Of a stretch of DNA of 64,000 nt, positions 43,731 to 53,079 are shown piece by piece. Position numbers and translations under genes: made by a program. This DNA comes from Nitrosomonas eutropha (GTDB lineage Bacteria; Pseudomonadota; Gammaproteobacteria; Burkholderiales; Nitrosomonadaceae), in the NCBI RefSeq assembly GCF_900116685.1, contig NZ_FPBL01000003.1, forward strand, positions 1-64,000. Direction: 5' to 3'. The notes below the pieces were generated by a model. That model saw only the letters and a list, made by a program, of their open reading frames with translations, did no database searches and was not told where the DNA came from. Each line of letters begins with the position of its first letter. Position 1 is the first letter of the stretch.

Positions 43731-45065
43731 TTAAACGCCTATGCCTGCACCTCGTTGCTGCGGGATGACCTCAGCAGTTTCAGTTTGAATTTTACTTTGA
43801 ATTTTAGCTTGCTCTAGTGCCCAGCACTCGATACGCACATGCCACAACCTCAACATGTCCAATGGCCTGCGTTTATAATGCTTCTCAGCTATTGCCGATG
43901 GTTTGTGCCCCATAATTTGCGCCGCCACACCCGCTGGCACCTCCACCCACTCAGCAAGCGTACTAAATGACCTTCTCAGCCCATGTAATGTAAGTGGTGG
44001 CAGTCCTGCTTCCGTGAGTGCCTTGTTATGTGCGATCCGTGGTTCTGCGATGTGCCCGCTCTTGGAAGTCTTGCTAAAAAACACCCACTCATTCACCCGA
44101 GGCAGGCCTAACAATAACTCTTTGACGTATGGCGTTAATGGGATTGTCCGTTTCCCACCCAGCCCACCCCTGCTCTCAGCTTTATCGTGCAGCGTGATGC
44201 TATCCCACTTTAAATCAACATCGGCCCAACGTAGTGCAGCCAGCTCGTTTCGACGCGCACCAGTCAATAATAAAATCTGTAAATACCCGCTTATGATCGG
44301 GTTACTTATCTGTCTCACAGCAGCGAACCATAGCTGTAGCTGTTCTTTTTGTAAGCAGTCTTGTTTTACTGTTGGTTTAGGGAGTTTCTTCTTCATACGG
44401 GCACAAGCATCAGGCTGCACCTGGTCTTTATAGTCTGTTTGGTCCTCACACCACACCAGAAAGGTACCTAACAAAGATAAGGCTAATCTTGTACGGGTAG
44501 GGCGGCAGGCACGCTCCACATCAACCCACTCAGTAACACGCTCGCAGGTAATGTCCTTTAAGGGCAGCTCCAACAGTGGGCGCAATATCCCAGGCTGTTT
44601 TTTATCACCCCTACCGGGCCGTCTGCCTCGTGTGATTAGTCCGCCACCTTCACGGGCCATAGTGTCATGATCGGTTTTGTGTCGAGTGCTCCATTCAGGC
44701 GTTCTGGCCTCGATATAGGCTGCCCACACATGCAGGGCGGGGTGAGATTCAAGCTGGTTTTTCTTTCGTGCAGCTTTATCAGCAGCAGCCAGCTCGTTTC
44801 TTACCTGACGAGGGTCACGCCCCTCAAGAACCATGACACGCATCTTAGCCGCTCTAGCACGAGCATCACTGAGACCCAATGTTTTTACATCACCCAGCGT
44901 GACTCTGATCAGCTGGCCTTTCAGCTTGCCTTGATAAACGAATGATTTCGCCCCGGCCACTGTAACTCTGAGCCCAAGCCCCGGCTGTTCATCGTCTCTT
45001 AAAATAACCTGCTGTTTGTCAGCAGGGCAGGTGGCGCTGTCGATACGACCTGGTGTTAATCTCAT
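43731..45065 (-). CDS. int: Tyrosine site-specific integrase, P4 type
   Basis: Catalyses recombination between tRNA-Met and the element. An N-terminal DUF4102-like arm-binding region (RLTPGRIDSATCPADKQQ, then GLGLRVTVAGAKSFVY) is followed by a core-binding helical domain and the catalytic domain. The latter carries Arg in TGARRNELAALRW, His-x-x-Arg in LHGLRRSF, His in GHKPSAIAEKH and the Tyr nucleophile in HYKRRP. The ATG at 45065 is chosen: 15 further upstream codons would translate the GTGTACCCC repeats, which are better explained as binding sites. Confidence 0.92.
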   Translation of the reverse strand: MRLTPGRIDSATCPADKQQVILRDDEQPGLGLRVTVAGAKSFVYQGKLKGQLIRVTLGDVKTLGLSDARARAAKMRVMVLEGRDPRQVRNELAAADKAARKKNQLESHPALHVWAAYIEARTPEWSTRHKTDHDTMAREGGGLITRGRRPGRGDKKQPGILRPLLELPLKDITCERVTEWVDVERACRPTRTRLALSLLGTFLVWCEDQTDYKDQVQPDACARMKKKLPKPTVKQDCLQKEQLQLWFAAVRQISNPIISGYLQILLLTGARRNELAALRWADVDLKWDSITLHDKAESRGGLGGKRTIPLTPYVKELLLGLPRVNEWVFFSKTSKSGHIAEPRIAHNKALTEAGLPPLTLHGLRRSFSTLAEWVEVPAGVAAQIMGHKPSAIAEKHYKRRPLDMLRLWHVRIECWALEQAKIQSKIQTETAEVIPQQRGAGIGV

Positions 45066-45068
45066 GTT

Positions 45069-45099
45069 GTGTACCCTCCGTGTACCCCCTATGTACCCC
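45069..45099. repeat. Right arm-type repeats, three copies, overlapping the int leader
   Basis: GTGTACCC (45069), GTGTACCCC (45080) and ATGTACCCC (45091), exactly 11 bases apart, directly upstream of the int ATG. They share motif and phase with the two copies at 38805-38823. Integrase binding here could also autoregulate int. Confidence 0.65.
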
Positions 45100-45148
45100 G
45101 GATTATACAATATGCCTCAATTCTGATCAATTCAATGAGGGTGTGATA

Positions 45149-45169
45149 AAACATAATATTATTATGTTT
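45149..45169. promoter_or_regulatory. Perfect palindrome upstream of int
   Basis: AAACATAATA-T-TATTATGTTT, a 10-1-10 perfect inverted repeat between int and attR. It has the size of a dimeric repressor operator. A related ATTATGTTTA occurs at 40559-40568. Confidence 0.5.
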
Positions 45170-45229
45170 ACAATGACTTAACAGCTAATTTGTGTTGATT
45201 GGGATTGAGGGGGATGGGTGTGTTTTGCA

Positions 45230-45277
45230 GAATCATAATCCGTTGGTCCGGCGTTCAGATCCCTGATTCGCCACCAT
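45230..45277 (+). other. attR: right attachment repeat
   Basis: Copy of the tRNA-Met 3' half differing at two of 48 positions (G to C in the T-stem, A to G in the T-loop region). Lacking the 5' half it is not a functional tRNA gene. Confidence 0.88.
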
Positions 45278-45430
45278 CCAAAATTATCCGCTTAGCAACC
45301 TGTGTTGCTGATATGCAATCACAATCAGTACGGTCATCCTGGTTTATCTGATTTTTAAGCTAATAAGTGACAACTGAAAGTAAATTGACTTAGGCCCACG
45401 TCTATTGACGTATAAGTTCAAGGGGTACGT

Positions 45431-46849
45431 TCAGTCAAGCGCCTCGGAATTAAAAGAATCGCAAGCCGCTAGATCTGACTTACTACACGCTGGAAGCTTG
45501 GATGCCAGATTACGTAATGCTGTACGCAAACCTTCTTCCAACACTGGGTGATAAAACGGCATTCGCAACAAATCCCATACATTTAGAGACTGACCGATTG
45601 CCAATGCAAGCAAATGAGCGAAATGTTCTCCAGATGGTGCGCATATTTCCGCACCCAGCAATCGGCCATTGCTCGCTGCAGCATATACACGCAAAGCACC
45701 ACGATTAGACTGGGCTGAACGTGCCCGTCCCTGGTTAGAGAAAGAAACTTCACCTATTTGAATATTTTCGCGCTCAATTGAATGAAAGGATTGACCAACC
45801 ACGGCGATATTGGGATCAGTGAACACAATAGCCAACGGTACTCGGCGCTTAAAGCAGATTAATTCTTCGCTTGTTGTATTTAAACCGGCAATATGCCCAT
45901 CATCTGCAGCTTCATGCAATAGAGGAAGACGTTTATTTGCATCCCCTGCCAGAAATACCGGTAAGTCTGCAATCTGTAGTGTAATTGGATTTACTGGTGG
46001 CAATCCTTTTTCATCAAGTGTTATACCCAGTGCATCAAGACCGATACCATCTATATTTGGCTGTCGCCCCAATGCAGCCAGTACACTGTCTACTTCAACC
46101 TCGGTATTCTCTGCACGGACTGTAATCACATTATTATCTGGATTTACAGCAACACTTGCTCTGCTACCAAGATAAAGTGGAAATTCTTCTGACAACAGCT
46201 TCACTGCTATCTGATTAATGTAGGGGTCGCTTACTCCCCCTACTGAACCACGAGATCCGAAGCCCGTTACACGTACCTCAAGTCTGGATAATGCCTGGGC
46301 CATTTCCAGGCCAACTGGGCCCATTCCGATAACAGCCATACTTTGTGGTAACGTATCCAGCTCAAACAGAGTATCTGTCGTCAGCAAACGTTTGCCAAGA
46401 TTCGGCCAGTCTTTGGGTACCACAGGCCGGGAACCTGTTGCAATAACAATTTTACGAGTACAAATCTTTTCTCCATTGACCATTACCTGATCCGGAAACA
46501 GGATATGTGCACGCCCTGATATCGCACGCTCACCTAAATCACTGGTTATTTTAAGCGTACTGGCAACAAAATCATCACGCAGCCTGCGAAGGCGCTGCAG
46601 AACCTTTTTATCATCCAATTTCAGTTGATCCGAGCCCATAATCCCGAACTCACCGAAACTAAATCGTCGCTGAAAAGCATTGGCTGCCTCGATCAATAAT
46701 TTAGAAGGCATGCACCCAACTCGCGCGCAGGTAGTACCCCACGGGCCATCATTGATCAATACAAAGTTATCGGTTCGTTTTCTTACCTCCCGCAAGGCAG
46801 ACAAGCCAGCGCTACCCGCACCAATAATTACCACATCAAATTTATGCAT
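45431..46849 (-). CDS. lpdA: Dihydrolipoamide dehydrogenase (E3)
   Basis: FAD flavoprotein that reoxidises E2 lipoyl groups with NAD. FAD motif VVIIGAGSAGLSALREV, redox disulfide CARVGC, NAD-binding MAVIGMGPVGLEMAQ, and the C-terminal region FYHPVLEEGLRTAL with the His-Glu pair. The disulfide region (GCMPSK) matches a somewhat divergent pyridine-nucleotide disulfide oxidoreductase branch, so a different acyl complex or a mercuric-reductase-like role is possible. The ATG at 46849 is preferred over TTG at 46867. No lipoyl domain. Confidence 0.85.
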   Translation of the reverse strand: MHKFDVVIIGAGSAGLSALREVRKRTDNFVLINDGPWGTTCARVGCMPSKLLIEAANAFQRRFSFGEFGIMGSDQLKLDDKKVLQRLRRLRDDFVASTLKITSDLGERAISGRAHILFPDQVMVNGEKICTRKIVIATGSRPVVPKDWPNLGKRLLTTDTLFELDTLPQSMAVIGMGPVGLEMAQALSRLEVRVTGFGSRGSVGGVSDPYINQIAVKLLSEEFPLYLGSRASVAVNPDNNVITVRAENTEVEVDSVLAALGRQPNIDGIGLDALGITLDEKGLPPVNPITLQIADLPVFLAGDANKRLPLLHEAADDGHIAGLNTTSEELICFKRRVPLAIVFTDPNIAVVGQSFHSIERENIQIGEVSFSNQGRARSAQSNRGALRVYAAASNGRLLGAEICAPSGEHFAHLLALAIGQSLNVWDLLRMPFYHPVLEEGLRTALRNLASKLPACSKSDLAACDSFNSEALD

Positions 46850-47079
46850 TAGTAATCGAGTCTCCAATTAATTTGGATAGTAAATGAGACAGCACTTCGC
46901 AATTTACGTGCCAAGCGGCTTGTTGTTCTCATTCTCAACTTAAAACCCAGGAAACTACAGTCTGGGTGATACTTACCTTTCTTGTCAATTGAGTTTATCG
47001 GTATAATTCCTACCAATTGTTTTTACCAATTCTCTTTTCCTGTCAGGAAATATATTAAATACTCAAGGAGCAGAATCTG

Positions 47080-48063
47080 GTGCTTTCACCCGTTCGTATT
47101 GCCGTCACTGGTGCGGCTGGGCAAATCAGCTACAGCTTGTTATTTCGAATTGCTGCGGGAGACATGCTGGGCAGCAACCAACCCGTTATTCTTCAACTCC
47201 TCGATATTCCGGAATCCAGAAAAATACTGGATGGCGTGGTCATGGAACTCCAGGATTGTGCGTTTCCGCTGCTGGCTAGCATTATTGCCACTCACGACCC
47301 GATGGTGGCATTTGATCAGGCAGATATAGCGATACTGGTTGGGGCCCGCCCTCGCAGTAAGGGGATGGAACGCAAGGATTTACTACAGACCAATGGCGAA
47401 ATATTTAGAAATCAGGGTAAGATCCTGAATCAAGTGGCCAAACGTAATGCAAAAATCCTGGTGGTGGGAAATCCAGCCAACACCAATACCCTTATCACTA
47501 TGAAGAATGCCCCAGATTTACCAGCCGAAAATTTTTCAGGAATGCTCCGGCTCGATCACAACCGGGCATTATCACAAGTTGCAATGAAGTTAAACCAGCC
47601 GGTCAGCAATATCAAAAAGATGATTGTGTGGGGAAACCACTCATCCACTCAATTTCCTGATTTGTATCATGCTGAGATCGGTGATACCAAAGTCGTCAAC
47701 CTCATCAAAGATTCGACTTGGATCGAAAACTACTTTATCCCTACGGTACAAAAACGAGGTGCTATGGTAATCGAGGCACGTGGTTTATCCAGTGCAGCCA
47801 GTGCAGCTAATGCTATTATTGGTCATCTGCGTAACTGGTTCTTTGGAACAGATGAAGGTGACTGGACCACGATGGGAATCTTATCCGATGGTAGTTATGA
47901 AATACCGGAGGGGGTAATTTATGGCTTCCCGGTTGTCTGCAAAAATGGCATGAGGGAAATTGTACAGGGACTTGAAATCAACCCATTTTCCCGTACCAGG
48001 TTAGATGCTGCCTACAACGAGTTAACTCAGGAACTGGATTCAATCAGGCACTTGCTACCCTGA
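47080..48063 (+). CDS. mdh: Malate dehydrogenase
   Basis: NAD-dependent oxidation of malate to oxaloacetate in the TCA cycle. Nucleotide-binding [36 protein letters not shown] with the catalytic Asp; and [12 protein letters not shown] with the catalytic His. 327 residues, the cytosolic-type family of betaproteobacteria. Starts at GTG with AAGGAG ten bases upstream. Diverges from lpdA. Confidence 0.95.
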   Translation: MLSPVRIAVTGAAGQISYSLLFRIAAGDMLGSNQPVILQLLDIPESRKILDGVVMELQDCAFPLLASIIATHDPMVAFDQADIAILVGARPRSKGMERKDLLQTNGEIFRNQGKILNQVAKRNAKILVVGNPANTNTLITMKNAPDLPAENFSGMLRLDHNRALSQVAMKLNQPVSNIKKMIVWGNHSSTQFPDLYHAEIGDTKVVNLIKDSTWIENYFIPTVQKRGAMVIEARGLSSAASAANAIIGHLRNWFFGTDEGDWTTMGILSDGSYEIPEGVIYGFPVVCKNGMREIVQGLEINPFSRTRLDAAYNELTQELDSIRHLLP

Positions 48064-48114
48064 AATCATGGAACCAAATTCTATGGTTTCTGAACTCATC
48101 AAGTGTTTATCACA

Positions 48115-48570
48115 TTATATTTTCTTGATAAATGTCAGAACTTCCTCAGCATGCCCTGGAACCTTAACACCTCGCCACGCTTTATATAGCTTGCCTTCCC
48201 GGTCAAGTATAAATGTACTGCGCTCTATCCCGCGTACCTGCTTACCATACATATTCTTCATCTTGATGACACCAAACAGCTCGCACACTACCTCATCGGT
48301 ATCACTCAGCAAATCATAGGGAAAATTATATTTTTCTTTAAACTTTTCGTGTGATTTCAGGCTGTCACGAGAAACACCAATGATTTCACAATCTGCCTGT
48401 ACAAACTCTGGATATAGATCCCTGAATTGTTGACTCTCATTAGTACAACCAGGTGTATCATCTTTCGGATAAAAGAAAATAACCAAGTATTTGCTCTTTA
48501 TATCTGACAGACGAAACTGTTTGTTACCTGTGGAGGCCAACTCAAAATCAGGGATCAAATCAACTAACAT
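48115..48570 (-). CDS. bcp: Thioredoxin-dependent peroxiredoxin, Bcp/PrxQ type
   Basis: Reduces peroxides. The peroxidatic Cys is in YPKDDTPGCTNESQQF; the second Cys of classic Bcp (five residues later) is absent (Gln-Gln-Phe). Another Cys occurs in FVQADCEIIGVS, so it may be an atypical or 1-Cys type. 151 residues, no signal. Last gene in line after ccmI. Confidence 0.92.
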   Translation of the reverse strand: MLVDLIPDFELASTGNKQFRLSDIKSKYLVIFFYPKDDTPGCTNESQQFRDLYPEFVQADCEIIGVSRDSLKSHEKFKEKYNFPYDLLSDTDEVVCELFGVIKMKNMYGKQVRGIERSTFILDREGKLYKAWRGVKVPGHAEEVLTFIKKI

Positions 48571-48602
48571 ACAAGTATATACCTCTCATCAACAAATTAA
48601 AT

Positions 48603-49943
48603 TTACGGGACAACATGATCAATTGTGATAGAAATATTTTCTTCACCAATTTTTACGGGAGTGCTGTGACCTTCAAAATCACCACTAGAAGGAATAGCCT
48701 GTCCGGTTTTGCTAATTCTCGCCCCCACCACCACCTCCGGAAAACTTGAGAGCTTCATCGCGGGTGTCATAGCCATGTTGTCATCAAGCTTAAACGAAAC
48801 TGGAAGATCCTTGGCATGCAGCCTCAAAATAGCCAATGGCATTTTTGGCCCCTGGCTAGCCCTTGCAAAAACGAAAAGCGTATCATCAGGCGAAACCTTT
48901 GCTGCCAATGAGGCATCCAGAGTAACTGAGCCAGAAACGCTTGGGACACCCGCAGCATCTTCCTGTTTCTCACCAGAAGACAATTTCACAGGCAGATCAC
49001 TCTCCACATTTGAATTCTGCGCCAGCTGTATAGGGATAGATTCATTTCTACCTTTCATGGCCAGAGATTTGGCCTGAGCGATACTGTCACTCACGGATTT
49101 ATAAAAGTTCGAATCTTTTGCGTCAGCGGGTATAACATTCAACAGGCGCTCCCAATAAGTAACTGCCTGATCAAACTTTTCCTGCTCAAATTCAAGCGTA
49201 CCAGCTAAAGCTAATGCCTTAGGATAATCCGGATCTATATCAAGTGCCTTGCTGATCAACTCAGCAGGTTTACCCTGTAAGTTGCCATTATTCGTCATGG
49301 CCAGCATATCGGCATAATCACTCAAGAATTGGGGGTTATCCGGAGCCATTTGAACCAGTTTGGCATAGACTGTGCTTGCTTCATCAAAACGCTCCATGAT
49401 TATGTAAGAACGCCCAAGCATCACCCAGCCTTCTATATCATCCGGATTATCCTTAAGACGGGCGGCAAGACTGTCAACCATCGCCTTGATCTCAGCATGA
49501 TCCGGCGGCATTCCTTCCGCATCCCCCCCCTGAAACTGCGTAGCATTAGCCAGTTGAGATTGCGGAAGCAGCCCGCGAGTATCTCCAATCACCAGATAAA
49601 GGTAGATAGCAGCAAGTGGGACTGCCAAGGCAACAATAACACTCACAATAGCGCCATGACGATTGACAGAAGTTACGCGGGGAGTTTCATCATCTTCAGA
49701 TAAATCCTGCAACATCCGCTTTTGTAACTCCTGCTTACTGAGTTCATGCTGTTTCTTGGAAAGTACATCGTCAAGCAGATCACGATCCAGTTCCGCAAGC
49801 TGATCACGGTAAATAGTAATATTTGCAGCCTGGCGCTCGACCTGATCCTGAGATTCAGGTTTTTTACTTCTCAGCAAAGCGGGTATAACAAACAGTAACG
49901 CTATCGTGATGAATATACCGGCTAAAACCCAGAATACCGTCAT
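48603..49943 (-). CDS. ccmI: Cytochrome c maturation protein CcmI (TPR chaperone)
   Basis: Membrane protein that presents apocytochrome c to the haem ligation machinery. Two N-terminal helices (FWVLAGIFITIALLFVIPAL and IVSVIVALAVPLAAIYLYLV) flank a cytoplasmic coiled coil. A periplasmic TPR region (DNPDDIEGWVMLGRSYIIM and following repeats) and a C-terminal beta-rich domain (FVFARASQGPKMPLAILRL) complete it. 446 residues; overlaps ccmH by four bases. Confidence 0.9.
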   Translation of the reverse strand: MTVFWVLAGIFITIALLFVIPALLRSKKPESQDQVERQAANITIYRDQLAELDRDLLDDVLSKKQHELSKQELQKRMLQDLSEDDETPRVTSVNRHGAIVSVIVALAVPLAAIYLYLVIGDTRGLLPQSQLANATQFQGGDAEGMPPDHAEIKAMVDSLAARLKDNPDDIEGWVMLGRSYIIMERFDEASTVYAKLVQMAPDNPQFLSDYADMLAMTNNGNLQGKPAELISKALDIDPDYPKALALAGTLEFEQEKFDQAVTYWERLLNVIPADAKDSNFYKSVSDSIAQAKSLAMKGRNESIPIQLAQNSNVESDLPVKLSSGEKQEDAAGVPSVSGSVTLDASLAAKVSPDDTLFVFARASQGPKMPLAILRLHAKDLPVSFKLDDNMAMTPAMKLSSFPEVVVGARISKTGQAIPSSGDFEGHSTPVKIGEENISITIDHVVP

Positions 49944-50461
49944 ATACTTTGATCCTTGTTCATTTCTTTAATAAGAGATTCAGCTTGCAAACGCTGATTT
50001 TCTGTCAGCGGCACATCCTTTTCCTTGATCTGGATACGACGACGCCTCAAATAAAAAATGAGAGCAGCACCACCACCCAAAAGCAAAGTGAACGGACCGA
50101 ACCATAACAACCATGTTATTGATTTAAAGGGAGGGTTGAAAAGAATGAAATCTCCGTAGCGAGCTACCAGAAAATCCACAATTTCTTCATCACTTTTATT
50201 CATATGCATTTGTTCTCTGATTTCTCGCCTCATATCATTAGCGAAATCAGCACGTGATGCAGCCAACGTCTCATTCTGACATACCAGACAACGCAAATTC
50301 TCTGCCAGATTATTCAGCCGATTCTCAAGTTCGGGATCTTCTGCAACCGGTACTGCTTCATTTGCATAACCCTGGAAGGCCACAAGAGACAAGATAAGCA
50401 CCATTAAGCAACGCTTTAACGAGCCAACTTTCATACATATCAGTTGTTTCATCATTACCAA
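49940..50461 (-). CDS. ccmH: Cytochrome c maturation thiol protein CcmH
   Basis: Reduces the CXXCH motif of apocytochromes. A signal/anchor at the N terminus is followed by the active site LRCLVCQNETLAASRADFA, a three-helix bundle, and a C-terminal membrane helix (WLLWFGPFTLLLGGGAALIFYL). 173 residues, the short form that needs a separate CcmI. Confidence 0.94.
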   Translation of the reverse strand: MVMMKQLICMKVGSLKRCLMVLILSLVAFQGYANEAVPVAEDPELENRLNNLAENLRCLVCQNETLAASRADFANDMRREIREQMHMNKSDEEIVDFLVARYGDFILFNPPFKSITWLLWFGPFTLLLGGGAALIFYLRRRRIQIKEKDVPLTENQRLQAESLIKEMNKDQSI

Positions 50462-50462
50462 C

Positions 50463-50987
50463 TCAACTCTTCAGTTCTTTGATTAAAGGAAGAATTTTTT
50501 CTTTTAGTGATTCCACCGTTACTGGGCCAATATGCTTATATCTGATAATACCTTGTTTATCAATCACATAAGTTTCTGGTACGCCATAAACTCCGTAATT
50601 AATACCAACTTTTCCGTCCGCATCGACGATACTGGTTTCATAAGGATTGCCATACTGTCTAAGCCACTGCATGGCAGTATCGCGCTGGTCTTTATAATTC
50701 AGACCATAAATCGGAACGATACCCAGTTTTGAAAGTTCTACCAGTACAGGATGCTCATCACGACAAGCCACACACCAAGATGCCCAGACATTTAACATCC
50801 ATACTTTTCCAAGATTATCCTTGGATGAAAGCGTCTTACTGGAATCATAGAGTTGTTGCAGATGAAAAACCGGTGCTGGTTTATCTATTAATGGGGATGG
50901 CACCTGACGTGGATTCAAAGTCAAACCAATCCCCAGAAAAACTACTAATATTATAAATACCGCGAGAGGCAGTAGAAAACGCATCAT
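50463..50987 (-). CDS. ccmG: Thiol:disulfide interchange protein CcmG (DsbE)
   Basis: Membrane-anchored periplasmic thioredoxin that keeps CcmH/apocytochrome thiols reduced. N-terminal anchor (LPLAVFIILVVFLGIGLTL), active site WASWCVACRDEHP, and cis-Pro loop YGVPETYVIDKQG. 174 residues. Overlaps ccmF by four bases. Confidence 0.95.
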   Translation of the reverse strand: MMRFLLPLAVFIILVVFLGIGLTLNPRQVPSPLIDKPAPVFHLQQLYDSSKTLSSKDNLGKVWMLNVWASWCVACRDEHPVLVELSKLGIVPIYGLNYKDQRDTAMQWLRQYGNPYETSIVDADGKVGINYGVYGVPETYVIDKQGIIRYKHIGPVTVESLKEKILPLIKELKS

Positions 50988-53038
50988 GCCTTACCACCTT
51001 CCTCCGAAAGAGAAATGGAATTGGTAACCATAACACCTTCGGAAGGTGCGTTTTCAGTACCAGATATCACAGATCTTGTAGTTGCCTTACGGCTAAATTT
51101 TTTGCTAATGGCAAGACGGTAACGTCGATCACTGACAGATAGAGCCCCTCCCAGAGCCATCAATATGCAACCAAACCAGATCCAGTTAACAAAAGGTTTG
51201 TGATAAACCCGTACTATCCAGGCGCCATTTTCCAATGGTTCACCCAGTGCCACATACAGATCACGCAGAAACCCCATATCAACATCAGCCTCGGTCATTG
51301 GCATACCTGACGCAGTGTAGGTTCTTTTCTCAGGGAATAACTCACTTATTTTCTTACCTTCCCTGAACACCTCAACCTGTCCCTGAGACGCATTGTAGTT
51401 AGGGCCAGGAACTGATTTCGTTCCATTAAATTGAAATGTGTAACCTTTAAGCGTTACGGTACTACCTACTTCCATACGCACATCTTTTTCAGTTTCATAG
51501 CCGTTAACCAGTGTAACGCCAATAACAAACACTGCGATACCGAAGTGTGCACAGTGCATACCATAATAGCTTCTTGGCTGTTTCACCAGTTTAGTGATCA
51601 ACCCACCTTCCCCGCTATTCTGGAGTCGGTGCTTAATACCAACGAATATACTGGTTACAACCCAGAAAGCCAGCAGTAATCCAAAACTGACCATGGGTTT
51701 CCATTCACCCATAATGAACGGCATAATCCCTGCAGCCACTAAACTCACCACAAATGCCCATCTCAATAATATTGTCAAGGCTGGCAGACTAGCTTTCTTC
51801 CAGCGAGCAACTGGCCCTAGCCCAATCAGAAAAATGGCTGGCGCCATTAAAGGCACAAAAACCGCCTCAAAATAGGGAGGGCCAACGGAAATTTTCCCCA
51901 GATCAAGCGCATCAATAAGAAGAGGATAAAGTGTACCCAATACCACACTACCTGCCGCAACCAGCAGTAATACATTATTAGCAAGCAAGGCAGTTTCGCG
52001 CGAAACAATCTCAAAGTTACCACCCAAACCCACTTTGGAAGCGCGCCATGCAAACAGCGTTAATGAACATCCTACTACCAGAGATAGATAAACCAGGATA
52101 AATATCCCGCGTGCCGGATCAGTTGCGAAAGCATGTACGGAAGTAAGAACACCTGAACGCACCAGGAAAGTTCCTAACAAACTCAGTGAAAAAGCAGTAA
52201 TTGCCAATAATATCGTCCAGCTCTTGAAACTTCCACGTTTCTCAGTCACTGCCAGTGAATGGATCAGAGCTGTACCTACCAGCCAAGGCATGAACGATGC
52301 ATTTTCAACCGGATCCCAGAACCACCAACCACCCCAGCCAAGTTCATAGTATGCCCACCAGCTACCGAACATGATGCCAATAGTCAGGAACATCCAGGCA
52401 ACGATCGTCCAGGGACGCGACCATCTCGCCCAAGCGGCATCCAGCTGCCCACTAAGTAGTGCCGCAACTGCAAATGCAAACGCGACTGAAAAGCCTACAT
52501 ATCCCATATATAACATGGGTGGATGCATAACCATTCCAGGATCTTGCAGCAATGGATTCAGATCATTCCCCTCAATTGCGGCAGGTAATAACCGATCGAA
52601 AGGATTGGAAGTAAACAGAAGAAATAATAAAAAACCGGCACTAACTAACCCTAAAACGCCTAAAACACGAGCTACCATGTCATCCGGTAATTGACGACTA
52701 AAAACGCTCACTGCTACTGACCAACCAGCAAGTATGGTTACCCACAGCAATAGGGAACCCTCGTGAGATCCCCATGTCGCAGCAAAACGAAAATGTAAAG
52801 GCAAATCTGAATTTGAATGAGATGCCACATTCAATACAGAGAAATCATTGCTCAAGAATGAATAGGCAAGACAGCCAAAGGCAATCGTAGTAAATACAAA
52901 TTGGCCCTGCGTGACTGGTCGCGCCAAAGCTATCCACGAAGGTATTCCACGTGCCGCACCGATAAGGGGCAACGTTCCCTGGATCAGGGCCAGCAACATT
53001 GCAAGTATGAGGGCGAAGTTACCAAGTTCCGGAATCAT
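50984..53038 (-). CDS. ccmF: Haem lyase subunit CcmF
   Basis: Large polytopic membrane protein that attaches haem to apocytochrome c. The tryptophan-rich WWD signature is GWGGWWFWDPVENASFMPW, with conserved His residues around HPPMLYMGYVGFSVAF. A large periplasmic loop and a last helix lie near the C terminus. 684 residues, normal size. Confidence 0.96.
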   Translation of the reverse strand: MIPELGNFALILAMLLALIQGTLPLIGAARGIPSWIALARPVTQGQFVFTTIAFGCLAYSFLSNDFSVLNVASHSNSDLPLHFRFAATWGSHEGSLLLWVTILAGWSVAVSVFSRQLPDDMVARVLGVLGLVSAGFLLFLLFTSNPFDRLLPAAIEGNDLNPLLQDPGMVMHPPMLYMGYVGFSVAFAFAVAALLSGQLDAAWARWSRPWTIVAWMFLTIGIMFGSWWAYYELGWGGWWFWDPVENASFMPWLVGTALIHSLAVTEKRGSFKSWTILLAITAFSLSLLGTFLVRSGVLTSVHAFATDPARGIFILVYLSLVVGCSLTLFAWRASKVGLGGNFEIVSRETALLANNVLLLVAAGSVVLGTLYPLLIDALDLGKISVGPPYFEAVFVPLMAPAIFLIGLGPVARWKKASLPALTILLRWAFVVSLVAAGIMPFIMGEWKPMVSFGLLLAFWVVTSIFVGIKHRLQNSGEGGLITKLVKQPRSYYGMHCAHFGIAVFVIGVTLVNGYETEKDVRMEVGSTVTLKGYTFQFNGTKSVPGPNYNASQGQVEVFREGKKISELFPEKRTYTASGMPMTEADVDMGFLRDLYVALGEPLENGAWIVRVYHKPFVNWIWFGCILMALGGALSVSDRRYRLAISKKFSRKATTRSVISGTENAPSEGVMVTNSISLSEEGGKA

Positions 53039-53079
53039 GGTTTAAAATTATTCCTTGTTTAAATTACGGGACAAACAAT

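Larger units (their letters stand above)
38701..45277. mobile_element. Integrative element in tRNA-Met (about 6.6 kb, P4-satellite-like)
   Basis: Bounded by a 48-bp direct duplication of the tRNA 3' half. Content in order: two small plus-strand genes, a repeat-rich non-coding stretch, then on the minus strand a prim-pol/DUF3987 replication protein, a 33-codon frame, two small DNA-binding proteins and a tyrosine integrase at the right end. No structural phage genes, conjugation genes or recognisable cargo. Integrase plus primase/helicase plus AlpA-like regulator is the core set of P4-type satellites and small integrative plasmids. Confidence 0.88.

Noticed and set aside
44667-44945. Plus-strand frames opposite the integrase, the prim-pol gene and infB
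   Set aside because: All lie within strongly supported genes on the other strand and have no independent start signals.
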